Part shown: in pieces, positions 10,440 through 23,869 of the stretch | How positions within the stretch are numbered: position 1 is the first letter of the stretch | Layout of the letters: each line of letters opens with the position of its first letter | NCBI GenBank assembly: GCA_037179335.1 | Contig: JAKZHN010000048.1 | Coordinates: 1-64,000 of the forward strand | Origin: Cyclaneusma minus | Taxonomy: Eukaryota > Ascomycota > Leotiomycetes > Marthamycetales > Marthamycetaceae | Length of the DNA: 64,000 nucleotides | Direction of reading: 5' to 3' | Made by a program: the position numbers and the translations under genes | The notes under the pieces: generated by a model | The model's input: the letters and a program-made list of their open reading frames with translations, nothing else | What the model was told of the DNA's origin: nothing | Databases searched by the model: none

Positions 10440-13070
10440 AATTAAATTTTTATTTTAAAATGGGATTTCTATATTATTAAAATTAAAGCCCGTATAATAT
10501 GCAATAGCCTTTTCAAACTTTTATATTTCGCTAAAATAATAATTAATAAAATTTATATCATTATTAAATTAGCAGAAAAAGCAGCATTTTTATTATTAAA
10601 TGCTTTTATTTATACTTTTTAATTAATATTAAAAAGCTATTAATTTAGGCTAAATATAAAAAATATTAAAACAAATGCTACAATTAGTTTTATTATATTT
10701 GCCTATTAAAAAGAATTAATGTATAAACGTTATTTAAAATAAATTAAATAATTTTTTAAAATTAAAACAAATATATATTTCTAAAACAGAATTTCCAAAA
10801 TTGCTAGATTTAATATAAAAAAATATTCTTATTAATTAAACATATTTAAATAAATTATCCTTTTTATTTTTACCAATATATAATAAATTTCTAGCCTTTT
10901 GCTATTTTAAAAAGATCATTTATAATTTTTAAAATATAAATAAGCTAAGCAAAATAATAATAATAAAAATTGCTAAATTTATAAAAGAATAATTTATTTT
11001 AAATATCAGAAAAAAATTAAAATAAGCTTTTTAAATAGCTTTAAAATATATTAAATGCCTTTTTTTCCAAAAAAGGCAATAAATTATTTTTTAAATTATT
11101 TTAAAATTATAAAATTAAATTATTATTTGGAATAAAATTTCCTTATTATAAAAATTGGCCCCTTTTATTAGGGAAATTAAAATGCGTCAAAAAATAGCTT
11201 AATAAGCAATTCTTTTATAGTTTGTTTTGGAAATTAAGATTTAAATGCGCAGTATTTTTAATATTAGCAATTAAATTAAAAAAAGAAATTAAAATTTATT
11301 AGGATTATAAAGGCTTAAATAATATTATTATTAGAAATTGCTATTTATTACTTCTAAGTAAAAAAAAACCAATATTACATATAAAGCCAAATTTTATATT
11401 AAGCTTAATATTATTGCAATATTCAATAATCTTAGAATAGCAAAAAAAAAGAAAATAGCATTTATTATTTATTTTCGCTTTTTTAAATTATTAATTATGC
11501 CTTTTAAATTTTATAATATTTTAGCCTTATTTTAATATTATATTAATAATATTTTATTTAATTTGCTAAATAAAATATATATAGCTTATTTGAATAATTT
11601 TTTAATTTTTTTAAATAATTTAAAAAAAAATATAAAAAGCATATTTGGAAAGTAATTCGCCGCTTAAAAATACCAGCCTTTAAATTAATATTTTTAAATA
11701 TAAATTTAGAATTATTTATATTAAATATTTAGGCTTTTATATTATATTAAGTAATATAAAAATAAATTTAAATAAAATATTTCCCATTATAATCTAGAAA
11801 TTACCAATTTTTATTAGAAAATTTTAACAATTTATAGAATTTGCTAATCTTTATTGGAAATTTATTGAAAAAAAATTAAAATAGCCAAATTATTAAATAA
11901 TTCAATTGGCAAAAAAGTAAAATAAATTTAATTTTTCTTTTAGCAAAATGCTTTTAATAAATTTAAATAAGCATTTATTTTAGCCCTAATTCTAGCTTTC
12001 TTTAATTATAATAAAAGAATAATTTTAAAAATAAATGCTTTAAATTATACTTTAAAAACGGTATGTTTTTAATATAGAAATGATAGGATCTTCCAGCCTA
12101 TAGCTTATTTTTTTAAAATTCATAATCCTGCAAAATGCAATTATAAAATTTATAATAAAAAGCTTTTAGCTATTATTAAATGCTTAAAAAAACTAAAAAT
12201 TGAAAATTAAAAATTACTAAAACAAATTTAAATTTAAATTACTTATAATAATTTAAAATATTTTATATTAATTAAATAGCTGAATTAGAAATAGGTTTAA
12301 TGGTTCAAATCTTTTTTCGCTTTAATTTTAAAATTATTTATAAATTGGAAATTTAGGCAATTAAATTAAATGCATTAAGCAAATTTTCTAGAAATCAATT
12401 TTATTATATTAAAAATAATAGATTATAATATAGATTAAAAACCATATTATTAACATTAAATTTTTTATTTAAAATATTAAAAAGTTTCATAATAAATTTA
12501 AAAGAATGCAATTTGCTTTAATATTAATTCCGGATTTAAAATAAAATTTAAAAAAACCAATTAAGAAAATTATTAAAAAAGCCTATAAAATATTAGAAAT
12601 TGATATATTAATATTGGTTATTTTGGGAAATAGAATTTTCAAGGCCTGGCTAAAAAATTTATATTAAATTGTTGAAAGATAACTCTTTAATTTATTTATT
12701 TTAAATGGCACAATTATATTAAAAAATCCAAAAGGCGCAAATTAAATATAAAGATTTTTTAATGTTTTTAATTTAGCAATTTAAATTATTTATAGGCATT
12801 ATTTTACCGCTATAACTGGATATTTAAGAAAGACTAAATTTTTAGTAAATATTAATTAATATTATTAATAACTTAAAATATTTTAAAATATTGCGGAATA
12901 TATTAAAAAATGTGAATTTTGCAATAGAATCAAGTTTTTTAAGCTATTATTTTCTGGATTTGTGCAGTTTCTATTAATTTCTTTTAGGGCTTAATTAAAT
13001 ATTTTAATAAATTATATCATGTATATATATCAGAATAGATCTCGTGTATAAAAGAAATACCATTAAAACC
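10440..13070 (+). pseudogene. gypsy pol remnant: reverse transcriptase to integrase zinc finger
   Basis: The plus-strand translation keeps the skeleton of Ty3/gypsy pol. FFKLLIMPFKFYN near 11,470 reflects the conserved F-E-x-L-V-M-P-F-G-L-x-N-A-P segment. AYLNNFLIF near 11,584-11,610 reflects the catalytic Y-L-D-D box with both Asp turned to Asn. CEFCNRIK at 12,911-12,934 is the second half of the HHCC integrase finger. Stops (TAA/TAG from CAA/CAG/TGG) occur every 20-40 codons. The same order and spacing recur at 39,480-41,900. The segment is cut at about 13,075 by the inserted LINE. Confidence 0.75.
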
Positions 13071-16000
13071 CATATTAATCGATTTTCCATCCTTGGTTTA
13101 ATAAACCGGCAAAATACCAGCTTATATTAAAATAAAATAGCGTTATTATTGCAAAGAAATAAAAATAAGGGCATTGCTAAATTAATATTAAAATAGCGCC
13201 AAAATAAAATTAATGCAATTTTAAAAATTCAAGCTTAAATAATAATTATTAAAAATTTTAAAAAATTTTATATAAAGCATAATAATATTGGTAAATAGGC
13301 ATATTTAGCCAATAATGGGCCCGAAATCTTTAAAAAGCAATTTAATAAGCTTTTTATTTTAGTAATAAAACTGGCCGCTATAATAAAAAAAAACAATTAC
13401 CAATTATTTAATATTTAGCGCATTTTTAAATACCGTAAAATTTAAAATAAATTATATTAAAAAATTAATTAATTGCATTTTTAAAGCAATTAAAATATTA
13501 TAATATTTATATATTGCTATTACCGCTATAAGTATTTAGCCAATATTTAAAAAAAACCCTAATTAGGCCCCAGAAATATATTTTGTTTTTTGTAAAAACA
13601 AAATTAAATAAATATAATCTGGCCTTTGAAAAGCGTATTTAAAATATTATAATTAAAATGCCTTTAAAAATAATAGCAAAAGAAAATTTAATTTAACAAA
13701 AAAATATATTGCCAAAAAGAAAATATTGCAAAAAACATTAATAGCAAATATTTGGAAATATTTATAATAAAAGTTAGATTTTTATAAAATAGCAATATTA
13801 AAATATAAATAATCTTTTTTAAAGCCAAAATAAAAGTTTTGTGCAAATTTAAAAAATAGCTAATTTACCTATTTCTTAATAGCTTTATTATTTATTAAAA
13901 ACGTCTAATTATAATATACAATATTTAAAAATATCTTATATTTATTAAATCTAAAATAGCATTTATATATTAAATAGCTAATAATAATAAATTCTAAATT
14001 CTAAATTTAAAAATTATCCAAATAGCATAAATTAATTTTGTTTTAAAATTAGGCAAAATAAAAGGCTTTTTAATTATAAACATTAGCATTAAAATATTAG
14101 GCAATCGCTTGCTAAACAATGGCATTAATATTATAAATTTAATTATATTGCCAAAATATATTAAAGCCTTTAAAGAATTTGCAAAAAATATGATAAATTT
14201 TATATAATTGAATTTTATAAGATTATAATATATAAATATATTAATTACAAAGGCTTTTATAAATCATAAAATAATAAATGCGTATTTATAAAATATATCC
14301 AAAATATTATAAAATTTAAAAATTAAATAAATCGCATTACTTCAAAACCGCCAATTTAAAATTATTTTACAAAACCAATTTATTTTATAATACCTTTTTA
14401 AAAAGAAAACTTAATTGGCTCTTAAATAATATTTAATTTCCGCCAAAACCTAAATTTATTAAATCCCAATTTAATTTTATTAAATTTAAGCCCTTAAAAG
14501 CTAATAAATATCCGGCCGCAAATATAAAAAGGATTTAATTTTACTTTTCTTGCTTTTATAAGCAAAAGAAAGGCTAGCTGCCTATTAAAGGTAATTAATT
14601 GCTTTAAAATTTTGATTTTCAAATTAAAATAAATAAATTTAAAAAAGCTAAAATTTAAAAAGCATTAAAAAATAAATAAGAAAAAACTGGCTATTTAAAA
14701 ATTAATTTTAATTCCGGAAACTTTTTAAAACTTTGTTAAAATAAAAAAATTAAAACTAAATAATAGCTAGGCAATTAAACAGCTTATTAAAAAAATGCAA
14801 TTGCTTAATAATAACCAGGCCTAATAAAATAGCAAAAATATAAATATTGATTTATATTTATAATGCTATAATATTTTAAAATCCTATATTATAATATTTA
14901 AAAACATCGAGAAATTATTTATAAATTATTTCAATAATTAAAATTGTAAAAATTTAATTTAATTTTAATATAAAAACCTTAAATAAATAAGCAATTAAAT
15001 AATTAGCAATTCTATTGCCTTTCGCAAAGAGGCTTTAAAATTATTTGTTGAAAACTTGGCCTAAAAAGCAATTTTAAAAAGTTATAATATATATTAATAA
15101 AAGATTGCATTTAAATAATTAAAAAAAAATAGCTATAATTTAATAATAATAAATATAAAAATCTATATAAAACATATTAATTATAATTTTTAAATATATA
15201 ATATTTAAAATTTAAAATTAGTATTATATTTAACAATAAATAGCCTATTCATCTTTTTAATATTGGCCTAATATATTATTAATTTCTCGCCAAATAAGAG
15301 TTTTTTTACCAGAAATTTTAATTTGCATAAATTTAAATAAAATGCGCTAAGGAATTTCCAAATTTGTATTATATTAAAAAATAATTAATTTAGCCGCCTA
15401 AATTAAAATCCGGATTTCTATTTTTAAAAAGTTTGTTATATAAAACGCGCCTTTAAAATAAAGCAATATTATTAATTTAGCCTTTGCATTTAAACTTATT
15501 GCCTAAAAAATTATTTTAATAAAAGTTCGGGCAAATTTTAATTAAGCTAATAATTACCGCCTAATAGCCATTATTTTAGCCTTATATAAAATGCTATAGT
15601 TTTTATTCAATAAAAAAGATTAAAGAAAAGCCAATTAAAATCTAATTTATGCCTAAATTGCAGTTGCAAAAATATTTTTTTTAATTTTAATTTCGCTTTA
15701 TAAATTAAAAAACATAAGCTGCTTATAAAGATTTTTTAAGCAATTTTCAAGGCAATTAATCTTAATATTTTTATAATTAAATTATTAAAATAATTTAAAA
15801 TTTAATAAACGCCTAAATATTCCTAAACAATTTAATAGGCCTGGCAAGTTAAAAACAAATTTAAAAATAAAAGAAAATTTAAAAAAGCAAGATTTTATAA
15901 AAAACAAATTTGCTATATTAAATTTATTTATATATAGCAAACCTATAAAAATATTATAAATAAATTAATAAAATTTTAATATAAAAACGTTTAAGCCAAA

Positions 16001-16439
16001 ATAAAAAACTATAAATTAAAAATGTTTATTTATTTTTTAAATTTGCATTAAAATGCAATTTAAAATTTAATATTATTTATAAATTAAAAAAATATATAAA
16101 TTTTAGGAATTGTTTTTGTTAAAATTTAAAAAATATTAATCTATTAAATATCCAGCTAAATGCTATATTTCTTTCGGCGTTTTTTTAAATAATTAATGCA
16201 TTAATTAAAAAAATTAAAAAAATAATTAAGCATTTAAAATTAATATTTTTATTAAACCTAAACAGCATTTTATATATAATTTAATAGCAAATTTTTAAAG
16301 CAATAAAAAAAATTGGGCTATTTAATAATTATATATATTTAAAATATTATTTTTAAAAATTTAAAAAAACCTATATAATTATAGTTTATAAAATTTAATA
16401 AATTAATTTTAAAATTTTAAAACCTTACCAATTCATTAC

Positions 16440-16990
16440 ATTATTAAATATATTAAATAAAAAGTTAAAACAATTAATAGCAGCCCGGCTTATTAAAATA
16501 ATAAAAAAATATAACTTGCTTTTTTTTTAATAATTTAAAGCCCAAAAAACCGCAATATATATATAATATTAAATTTGCTTATAAAAAAAACTTATATAAT
16601 ATAAAATTTCAAAAAGAATTAAATTATAATTTTGCTTAATTTAAATATAATTGGCGCCTTTAATAATATATTATAGCCTTGCTTATTTTATATTTTAAAA
16701 TAAAAAGATATTTTCCAAAGACTAATTTAATAAGTAAAACGCTTTATAATAAAATAATAAATAATTATTTGCATTATTAAATTAAAATCTAAATTTCTAT
16801 TAATAAATAATAAAATTCTATAAAATTTACCAATATTGCCAATTTTATTTATATTTTCTAATAAAAAATTAATACGCATTTGCAATAATATTTTTAATAT
16901 TGTATTAAAATCATTTATTAATAATATATATCCTATAGCCATTAGCCAAATAATAAATGCAAATATTTAAGCATTATTAAATATATATAA
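16440..16990 (+). pseudogene. LINE reverse transcriptase remnant
   Basis: IAARLIKIIKKYNLL at 16,476-16,525 corresponds to the L-x-x-R-L-x-x-x-x-E-K-x-x-L-L-P segment of Tad/I-type LINEs. About 130 codons downstream, SFINNIYPIA at 16,911-16,940 is the F-V-D-D-x-x-L-I-A catalytic box with both Asp turned to Asn; the spacing is right for fingers-to-palm. The open minus-strand segment at 16,727-16,942 is its antisense shadow. Confidence 0.65.
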
Positions 16991-19381
16991 TAAGGCAATT
17001 AAATAAACCCAATAATATAATTTTGCTTTTAACTTAAAAAGTATTATTTAATGCATATTATAAAGCGCCTTTGCCATTATAATATAAATTAATTAATTAA
17101 AATTTAAAAAATAATAAAAAACCCGGAACTAGCAATTATTATGCTTAAAATTATAATTAATAATAAGTTAAAATAAAACCAATATTTATTAAATAAAATC
17201 TAAAAAGTATCCGGCTATAAAGCAATTTTATAATATTTAATATTATTAATAATTAAGGCTATATTGGCCTAAAAACAAATATTATATAATATGGTAATTT
17301 GCTTATTTTTTATTTATAATATGGCAATATATTTTTATTTAAGCAAAATTTATAAAATTAATAAAACCATATTAAATAAATTATTTAGCATTTAGCTAAG
17401 AAAACCCTTAAAAAATTATTAGTATATATAAATAAATATTAAAAAATATTACAAAAGTATTTATAGCAATTTCACCAATTAAGCTATATTTGCAATTGCT
17501 AATATTTAAATAATAATTTTAAAACTATTTTAGCATTATTATAAAGCGAAAAGAAATGCAAAAAAATATAAAACCGGATATCGATTAAAAAAAAGCCTTG
17601 TTTTTCAGCCTTTTTGAAAATATAGGCAGCTTAGGCAATGAAAGTATAAATAAAAAAACCGCGAAAAATAGCCAAAAAGGAAAAAACGCCAAAATTTGCT
17701 ATATAAATTAAAAAATAAATAAAATAAATATTACAATTTTATATTATTTAGCCAAAAATCCTACGCCTTTTAATTTATCCAGCATAAAATATTAATTCCA
17801 GCAAAAAACCGGCTTTTATTTAATAACTTATTTAATCTTAAATGTTGGCTAGAAAGGGTAATATTAATTGCTATTTAGATTAAAAGCGGTAAAAATAAAT
17901 TTAATAAATTTCTTAATTTTATTAGGGCAAAAACCGGCTGCCTGGCCTTTTATTAATACGGCGCCAAAATTTAAACGGCCTAATATATTATTATTAAGTG
18001 CCCCAAATTTAATATAAATTGAAAAAAACTTAAAATAATATCAAATATAGAATTGCTTATAAAATATAAAAACCAGCCTAAAAAAGCCTGTTATTTTATA
18101 ATAAAAGTAAAGCTATTTAGCTAATATAAAATTGTTAACAAATTATAAAAACCCAATTTTCTATTAAAGAAAATTAAAAAAATTAATGGCAATAATAAAT
18201 TAATGCATAATAAATATCTATTTAATATATTTTTAAACCAGCTTGCTATAATTAAAGCAAGAAAATTCCATTGAAGTTTACCCAGCTATTATTTATTAGC
18301 TAAAAATAAAAAGCGCGCAGTTAATAAAGCCTGGTAAAATTAAAAATATAAGAATAAAAAACATTTAAAATAATATTTAATATCGGAAAAAGCCAATAAA
18401 TTTTAGAATAATAATAATAAATATTCGCAATTAATTAAGTTAAACTAAAAGCTAATGCAAGTATTAATAACGCATTTGGTAATATATTAATGCCCCGCGC
18501 ATAAAAAAACAATTTATTTTATTAATTTTTTTATATATTATAAAAACCCAATAATGCATATAGGCAGTATTATAAAAAGCAATTTACAAATCCTAAATAA
18601 ATCCCAATAAAAAAAATTATTATAAAATATAAATTCCCCTATATTTCTTTATAAATTTAAAATAATTTATTTTATCCAGCGCCTATTTAAAATAAAGCCA
18701 GCAAATTACTAAATAAAAGCACCCAAATATAATTAATTATTAGTTTTTTAAAATTTACCAGAGTTAAATGCTATAATATGCTATATAAAGGGCTTAAAAT
18801 AAGCTACGCCTATAATAAAATATAAATATAATATTAATAGCACCAAAACTCCAATTATTATAAAATAAAAATACATAAAATATAAAAATAAATCCAAAAA
18901 AAACTTTAATAAAATCCCGGTAAAAAAAGAGCAAAAGTTTAATAATTTAATAATTAAAATGCAATATTCTAATTATGAAAACAAATAAATTAAATATTAA
19001 ATTATATTTATTAGCCTAAATATAATATATTCTTTTGCCATTTTAATAGCAAGGCTTAATTTGCAATTTAAATATTTATTAAATTATTTTTAAAAACAAA
19101 ATTTAAAAAACAACTAGCTATTAAGGCGCTTTAAAAAAACTTTAAAGCAATTAAAAATAATTGCATATTTAATAGGCATTTAAATATATAGTAAAACTCC
19201 GGCGCAATTTTAAAAATTTCCTAATTTATATTTTAGCAAAAGTTTTGAAAACATTTAAAAAATTACTAATTAAAAAGAAAAATTATATTATATAATAAAT
19301 TTAAATTAATTAGCAAAGCCATTATATTAAAATTAGTAAATCATAAAAGCCTGGGCAAATTCCAGGCTAGAAATTAAAAAT

Positions 19382-19565
19382 TAACAAAAGAATAAGCCAC
19401 CAAAGCTGTAAGGCAGTGGCCTTATTAGTGCCCAGTATCCACAATTGAATGGTGGATTAAGGCTGGTTTGTATTGAATGAAGCTATCCCCATCTTTTAAG
19501 CTGGCTGGCTGGTTGACTAAGCATATATGAAAGGGATTCTATATGACAAAAGCTGGCTAATATAT
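19382..19565. other. island of normal base composition inside the LINE
   Basis: About 180 bp here has near-balanced composition, with unmutated strings such as gccaccaaagctgtaaggca and aagctggctggctggttgac, flanked on both sides by AT-converted DNA. No reading frame is convincing in it and I see no counterpart in the minus-strand LINE copy. It may be a later, unmutated insertion or a segment below the mutation machinery's detection length. Confidence 0.6.
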
Positions 19566-22004
19566 TATTAAATAATGGAAAAAAATCAAATACTTAAATT
19601 CCTGTCTATTAAAAAATTAATATAAATAAAGCCGGGCAATATTTAGCAAAATTTAATAATTATTATCAATTTAAATACTATTTTAAAAAGCTGCTAAGCA
19701 ATAGCCAAATTATATTATTTAGGCATTTTATATAGCCAAATTTAAATCCGGGCTATTTAATATTTAATTATGCTTAATAAAAACGGCCCTGAAAGATTCC
19801 GGATTTCTTTTAATAATAGGAATAGCCTTTAAATCCTTATTTTATAGCTTCCGGATTTTCCTTTTTTTAACGCTATTAGCATTCCAATTTTAGATAATTT
19901 AAATAATTTATTTTTTAAAAAACTCTTAATTTATTATTAAAAGCCAAGCTCTTTAATAATATTTTCCATATTATTATTTCTTGCAATATTGGCTTTATTT
20001 AGCAATTTATTAGCTTTCTAAAAAGCATTATTATTTCTATTATTATTATTATTATTAAAATAATCCTGGAATTTAAGATTTAAATTTAGTAATAAATAAA
20101 ATTTAATAATTTTGCAAATATTCTTTAATATAAAATCCCCAAAATTATTTTAAATGCTATTAATAAAAACTTGGAAAAAGCGCAATAAATGCTTTATTAT
20201 TTTAGTATTAATAGCATTATTATAAATAGCCAGCAAAATCCCAGCCAATCTTTGCAAAATATAATTAAAGTTTTTAATTTTATTTAATTAATTATTAAAA
20301 TTTTCCAGAAGTCTTTTGGCAATTCATTTATTAATTTTGCCTTTAATTTTCCAAAAAAAAATAAAGCGGCAATTTTATTAATAAAATCCTGGATTTTGGC
20401 AAAATTATAAGCAATAATGGCTTTTAAATGTTTTAAAATTTTAATTTAATATTTTTTTTATTAATATATTAAAAAACTGGAATTTTTATTATAAAAGATT
20501 TTTGCGATTTTATTAATATTATTACAGGCCTTTATATATTTAATATATTGGTATTAGGCTATAAAATAATTATTTATTAAAATTAGCCAATTATATATCA
20601 AAAAATTAATTTTATTCCGGATATTAATATTGGCTTTATTAATTTAGCCAGCAAAATGCTAAAGGCAAAATAAATAACAGGCAATTATACCAATAAAAAA
20701 GATCTATTAAATAATTAATTAGAAAAATTAAAAATTTATTAAAATGCATTTACCGGTTTTATTTTTATTTTTATAAAATAAATAATAATTGGGCTATTAG
20801 GGGTTTTTTATATAATTCTAATTTGGAACTTTTATATATTTTTTTAGCGCAAAGCTTGCAAATCAAAATTGGGAAATTTATATTTCCAAAAATATATTAA
20901 ATAATAAAAAAATCCATTAAATCGGGCAATAAAAAACGGGATTTAATTAACTTACGGCCGCTAATTTAAATATAGCCTTTAAGCTTAATGCCTAAAAAAA
21001 AGACCTGGAAAAAATTATAGCAATAATAAATTAAAAGGTCAAAATAAATATAATTTAAAATATTAATAAAGTAAAAGCTTAAATTTATTAAATAATTTTT
21101 TAAATATTAAATTCTTGGCCTTTTATTAAAATTACTAATATTAAAATCCAACGCAGGAAATTTCTCCAGCTAGCAAATAAGCAATTTAAAAGCAATTAGC
21201 CAAAATAGCTAAAATATAAGCTTCAAATTAAATTTGGAAAAATATCGAAAAATTAAAATATCGAAATTTAAAATTTTAAAATTATTGACGTTAATATTAG
21301 CAAATTTAAAATCCGGAGCAATATTAAAACAACCAGCAAAGTCACCAATTTTCCGGATTTTATTATTAGCTTTATTAGCAATTATAAAATTAGCATATAT
21401 AGCCTAAAAGCAAAAAAAAGCACCAATGCAAATAAAATTAGGAAAAAACTAGCAAAATAAAGCAAATTAGGCTATTTAAATAGCATTAACATTTGCCTAA
21501 ATAGCAAAGCATTTAGCTTTAGCTGCAAATTAAATAGCCTGAATTTTAGCTGCTTTATGTTTGGCTTTGCAATGCATTTGCTTTATAGCTTAAATTGCAA
21601 TATATAATGCACGGCAAAAAAACGGATTTTTAAAAAATTTAATTTTTAAAAATAATTTAAATTAAAAAGCCTTAAAAAGAATTTATTATAATAAAACCGG
21701 TAAAAGGCTAATAATAAAAAAACAAGAAAAGCTTATAAATAACATAAAAAAAGGATATATGTATATATAAAGCTCAAAAATTTATAAAAGCGGGATTAAA
21801 ATTTTAATAAAAATCCTTTATATTATTATTGCATGAATTGCAGTATTTCGCAATAATCAAAATTTAAAAAAATAAATAATAATAATAAAATGCCAAATTT
21901 TTATTGTATATAACCGGCATATAAAAGGAGAATTTAATATGCATTTATTATAAGCCCTAAATATATAAAATTTCAAAATCCAATTATAAACCAAATTGCT
22001 ATTA

Positions 22005-22230
22005 AAATCAAAATTAAAATTATTTTGGAAATCCGCTATTATTAAAAAGATTTATTGGCGCTGCTATATTATTTAGCGGCCTATAATTTTCGCCTAAAAA
22101 GATTTTGGCATTAAGCCGGTTTTTACCAAGGTTTTTAGCCTTGCTTAATTTATTACCTTACTCATTATTGCATGGCCTTAGTAGCTAAATAACAATTAAG
22201 ATTAATAAATAAATAAATAAATAAATTATA
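22005..22230 (+). repeat. LINE 3' end and (TAAA)n tail
   Basis: This stretch is the inverted match of 1,781-2,020, ending attaataaataaataaataa. Such short simple tails instead of poly(A) are common in fungal LINEs. Confidence 0.75.
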
Positions 22231-22239
22231 TTATACTTT

Positions 22240-23630
22240 TGCCCAAATATATTAAAAATGGCCGCATTTATTAATATATTATAATAATAATATACAAATT
22301 TATTAAAATACGCCACTTTATTTTTATTATTGGCCTTAAAGCTAAAAAGCTTGCAAAAGCCTTTATTAATTAAATTTATTATTTTATAATATTTTAAATA
22401 ATATCATTTTAAATAAAGAAATCCAATTTATTTTTAATTTTTAAAAGCATTTATTTAAAAGGCTAGGAGTAATTCTTTTTTATTTCTTTTTAAAATAAAT
22501 AAATAAATAAAAAAATCTAACGCTTATTTAAAATAGTATTTAAAAAGCTTTATATTATTTGCTTAAAGTAATTAAATAAATTGGCTATTATTAGCTAAGT
22601 TTGCTTTTAATAATTAAGTATTTAAAATTATTAAAAAAATATTATTTCTTGCCAATCATGGATTTTATTTATAAGTGGGCGTAAAATTGTTTTAGCCTTG
22701 TTTTTTAAATATAATAGCCGCCTAAAAATAAAAATATGATAAAATCAATATTATTGCGAATTGGATAAAATAAATCTTTACCCAATGTAAAATGATGGCT
22801 TAATAACTAATTAATTGCTATAAGCAAAATGCCAATATTTATTATTTTAAAGCCCTAATTTTTAAAATAAATTAATATATTTACATTAATACCAAAAATA
22901 TAAAAACCAATTGCTTTATAAAAAAAGAAAATTATAAATAAAGAAAATTATAAAAAATATTTAAAATATATAAAAAAGCCTGTCTTTTAAACCTTTTTAA
23001 TAATATAATTTGCTTTTCTGTATGTTATATTTTTTTAAGCCAAAATTAAAAATAAAGGGATTTTTAAACCAAAAGAAAATTAATAAGCGGAAAAGCAAAA
23101 ATATTAAAGGCATGATTTTTAAAAAAAAATGCAAAAAATTATTAAAAAAAAATTGAATAGCGTTTTAAATATTTATAATTAAAATATGCGCCTAAATTGG
23201 GGCTTAATTTATTATATTAAATAAATAAATTATAAATTAAGCTGGCAGCCAAAACCAGACTGTTATAGCTTTAAAAAATATTTATAAAAATAATATTAAA
23301 ATTATTTAAATAAATTAGGATTTTTAGGTTTTTTTATTAAATGGGCCTTATAATATAGCAAAAGCATAATATAAAAGCCTGTCTCAGCATAAAGGACCGC
23401 TATAGTATAAAAAAATTAGATTATAATTATACCAAAAAAAAAGGAAGGCTTAGAAAGGCCGTAATATAAATAGCAAAAGCAAAAGCAGCCCCAAAAAAGA
23501 GGGGACGGCTTAGAAAGGCCATAGTATTAAGCATTTTGAAAAAAGGATAGTTAGTTTTATAAAGCTTATAAATTACAATTAGAAAATATTAAGGGATTTT
23601 TAGCGCTATTTAGGATAAATAGCAATTCAA
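22240..23630 (+). pseudogene. gypsy integrase core, 3' half
   Basis: It resumes the pol frame interrupted at 13,075: KIRHFI near 22,300 resembles the T-K-x-x-H-F-I-P strand of gypsy integrases, and aaatccaatttatttttaat near 22,420 corresponds to the D-x-x-x-Q-F region. The segment is collinear with 41,950-43,330 of the second gypsy copy over its whole length. Numerous stops make it non-functional. Confidence 0.65.
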
Positions 23631-23634
23631 AAGG

Positions 23635-23860
23635 GTATATTATTATAATATTAACCCTAAATGCCTTAAGCATATATTCCGGGCACGCGCTATACGCTTT
23701 GCGTCTCAAGCCCTTTTCTGTGCTAAGTATATAACCTTAGCGCTTTATGCTAGTTTGCAGGATTTTTAAGGTCCTGCAAACCCCCAAATTTCCTTTTATA
23801 GCTTATAATGTCTATTTATTTTAATCCCTGCCTTGCCCTTAAGCTGCCGTGATAGTATAA
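23635..23860 (+). repeat. 3' LTR of the gypsy element
   Basis: It matches the 5' LTR at 7,205-7,435 and ends near ctgccgtgatagtata; the counterpart at 43,505 ends cgccgtgata. It is less AT-converted than the element's interior. Confidence 0.75.
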
Positions 23861-23869
23861 TTAAAAAAA

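Larger units (their letters stand above)
13075..22230 (+). mobile_element. RIP-decayed LINE inserted into the gypsy integrase
   Basis: The insertion separates the integrase zinc finger (12,911) from the integrase core (22,240 onward), which are contiguous in the collinear gypsy copy at about 41,900. It ends with a (TAAA)5 tail at 22,206-22,225 preceded by the 3' region shared with the minus-strand LINE at 1,781-2,020. The reverse transcriptase lies at about 16,440-16,990. At about 9.1 kb it is long for a fungal LINE, so it may itself contain an unrecognised insertion. The left end is accurate only to about 40 bp and no clean target-site duplication could be seen. Confidence 0.7.
7205..23860 (+). 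mobile_element. RIP-decayed Ty3/gypsy retrotransposon with two nested insertions
   Basis: The 5' LTR (7,205-7,435) and 3' LTR (about 23,635-23,860) match each other. Between them, in order on the plus strand, are a gag zinc knuckle (about 8,745-8,800), reverse transcriptase (about 11,466-11,620), an integrase zinc finger (about 12,911) and, after an interruption, the integrase core (22,240 onward). Two pieces do not belong: the tRNA-like-bearing unit at 9,564-10,419 and a LINE at about 13,075-22,230. Removing both leaves about 6.6 kb, a normal gypsy length. A second copy at 37,045-43,515 is collinear and lacks both insertions, which confirms the reading. Confidence 0.8.
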
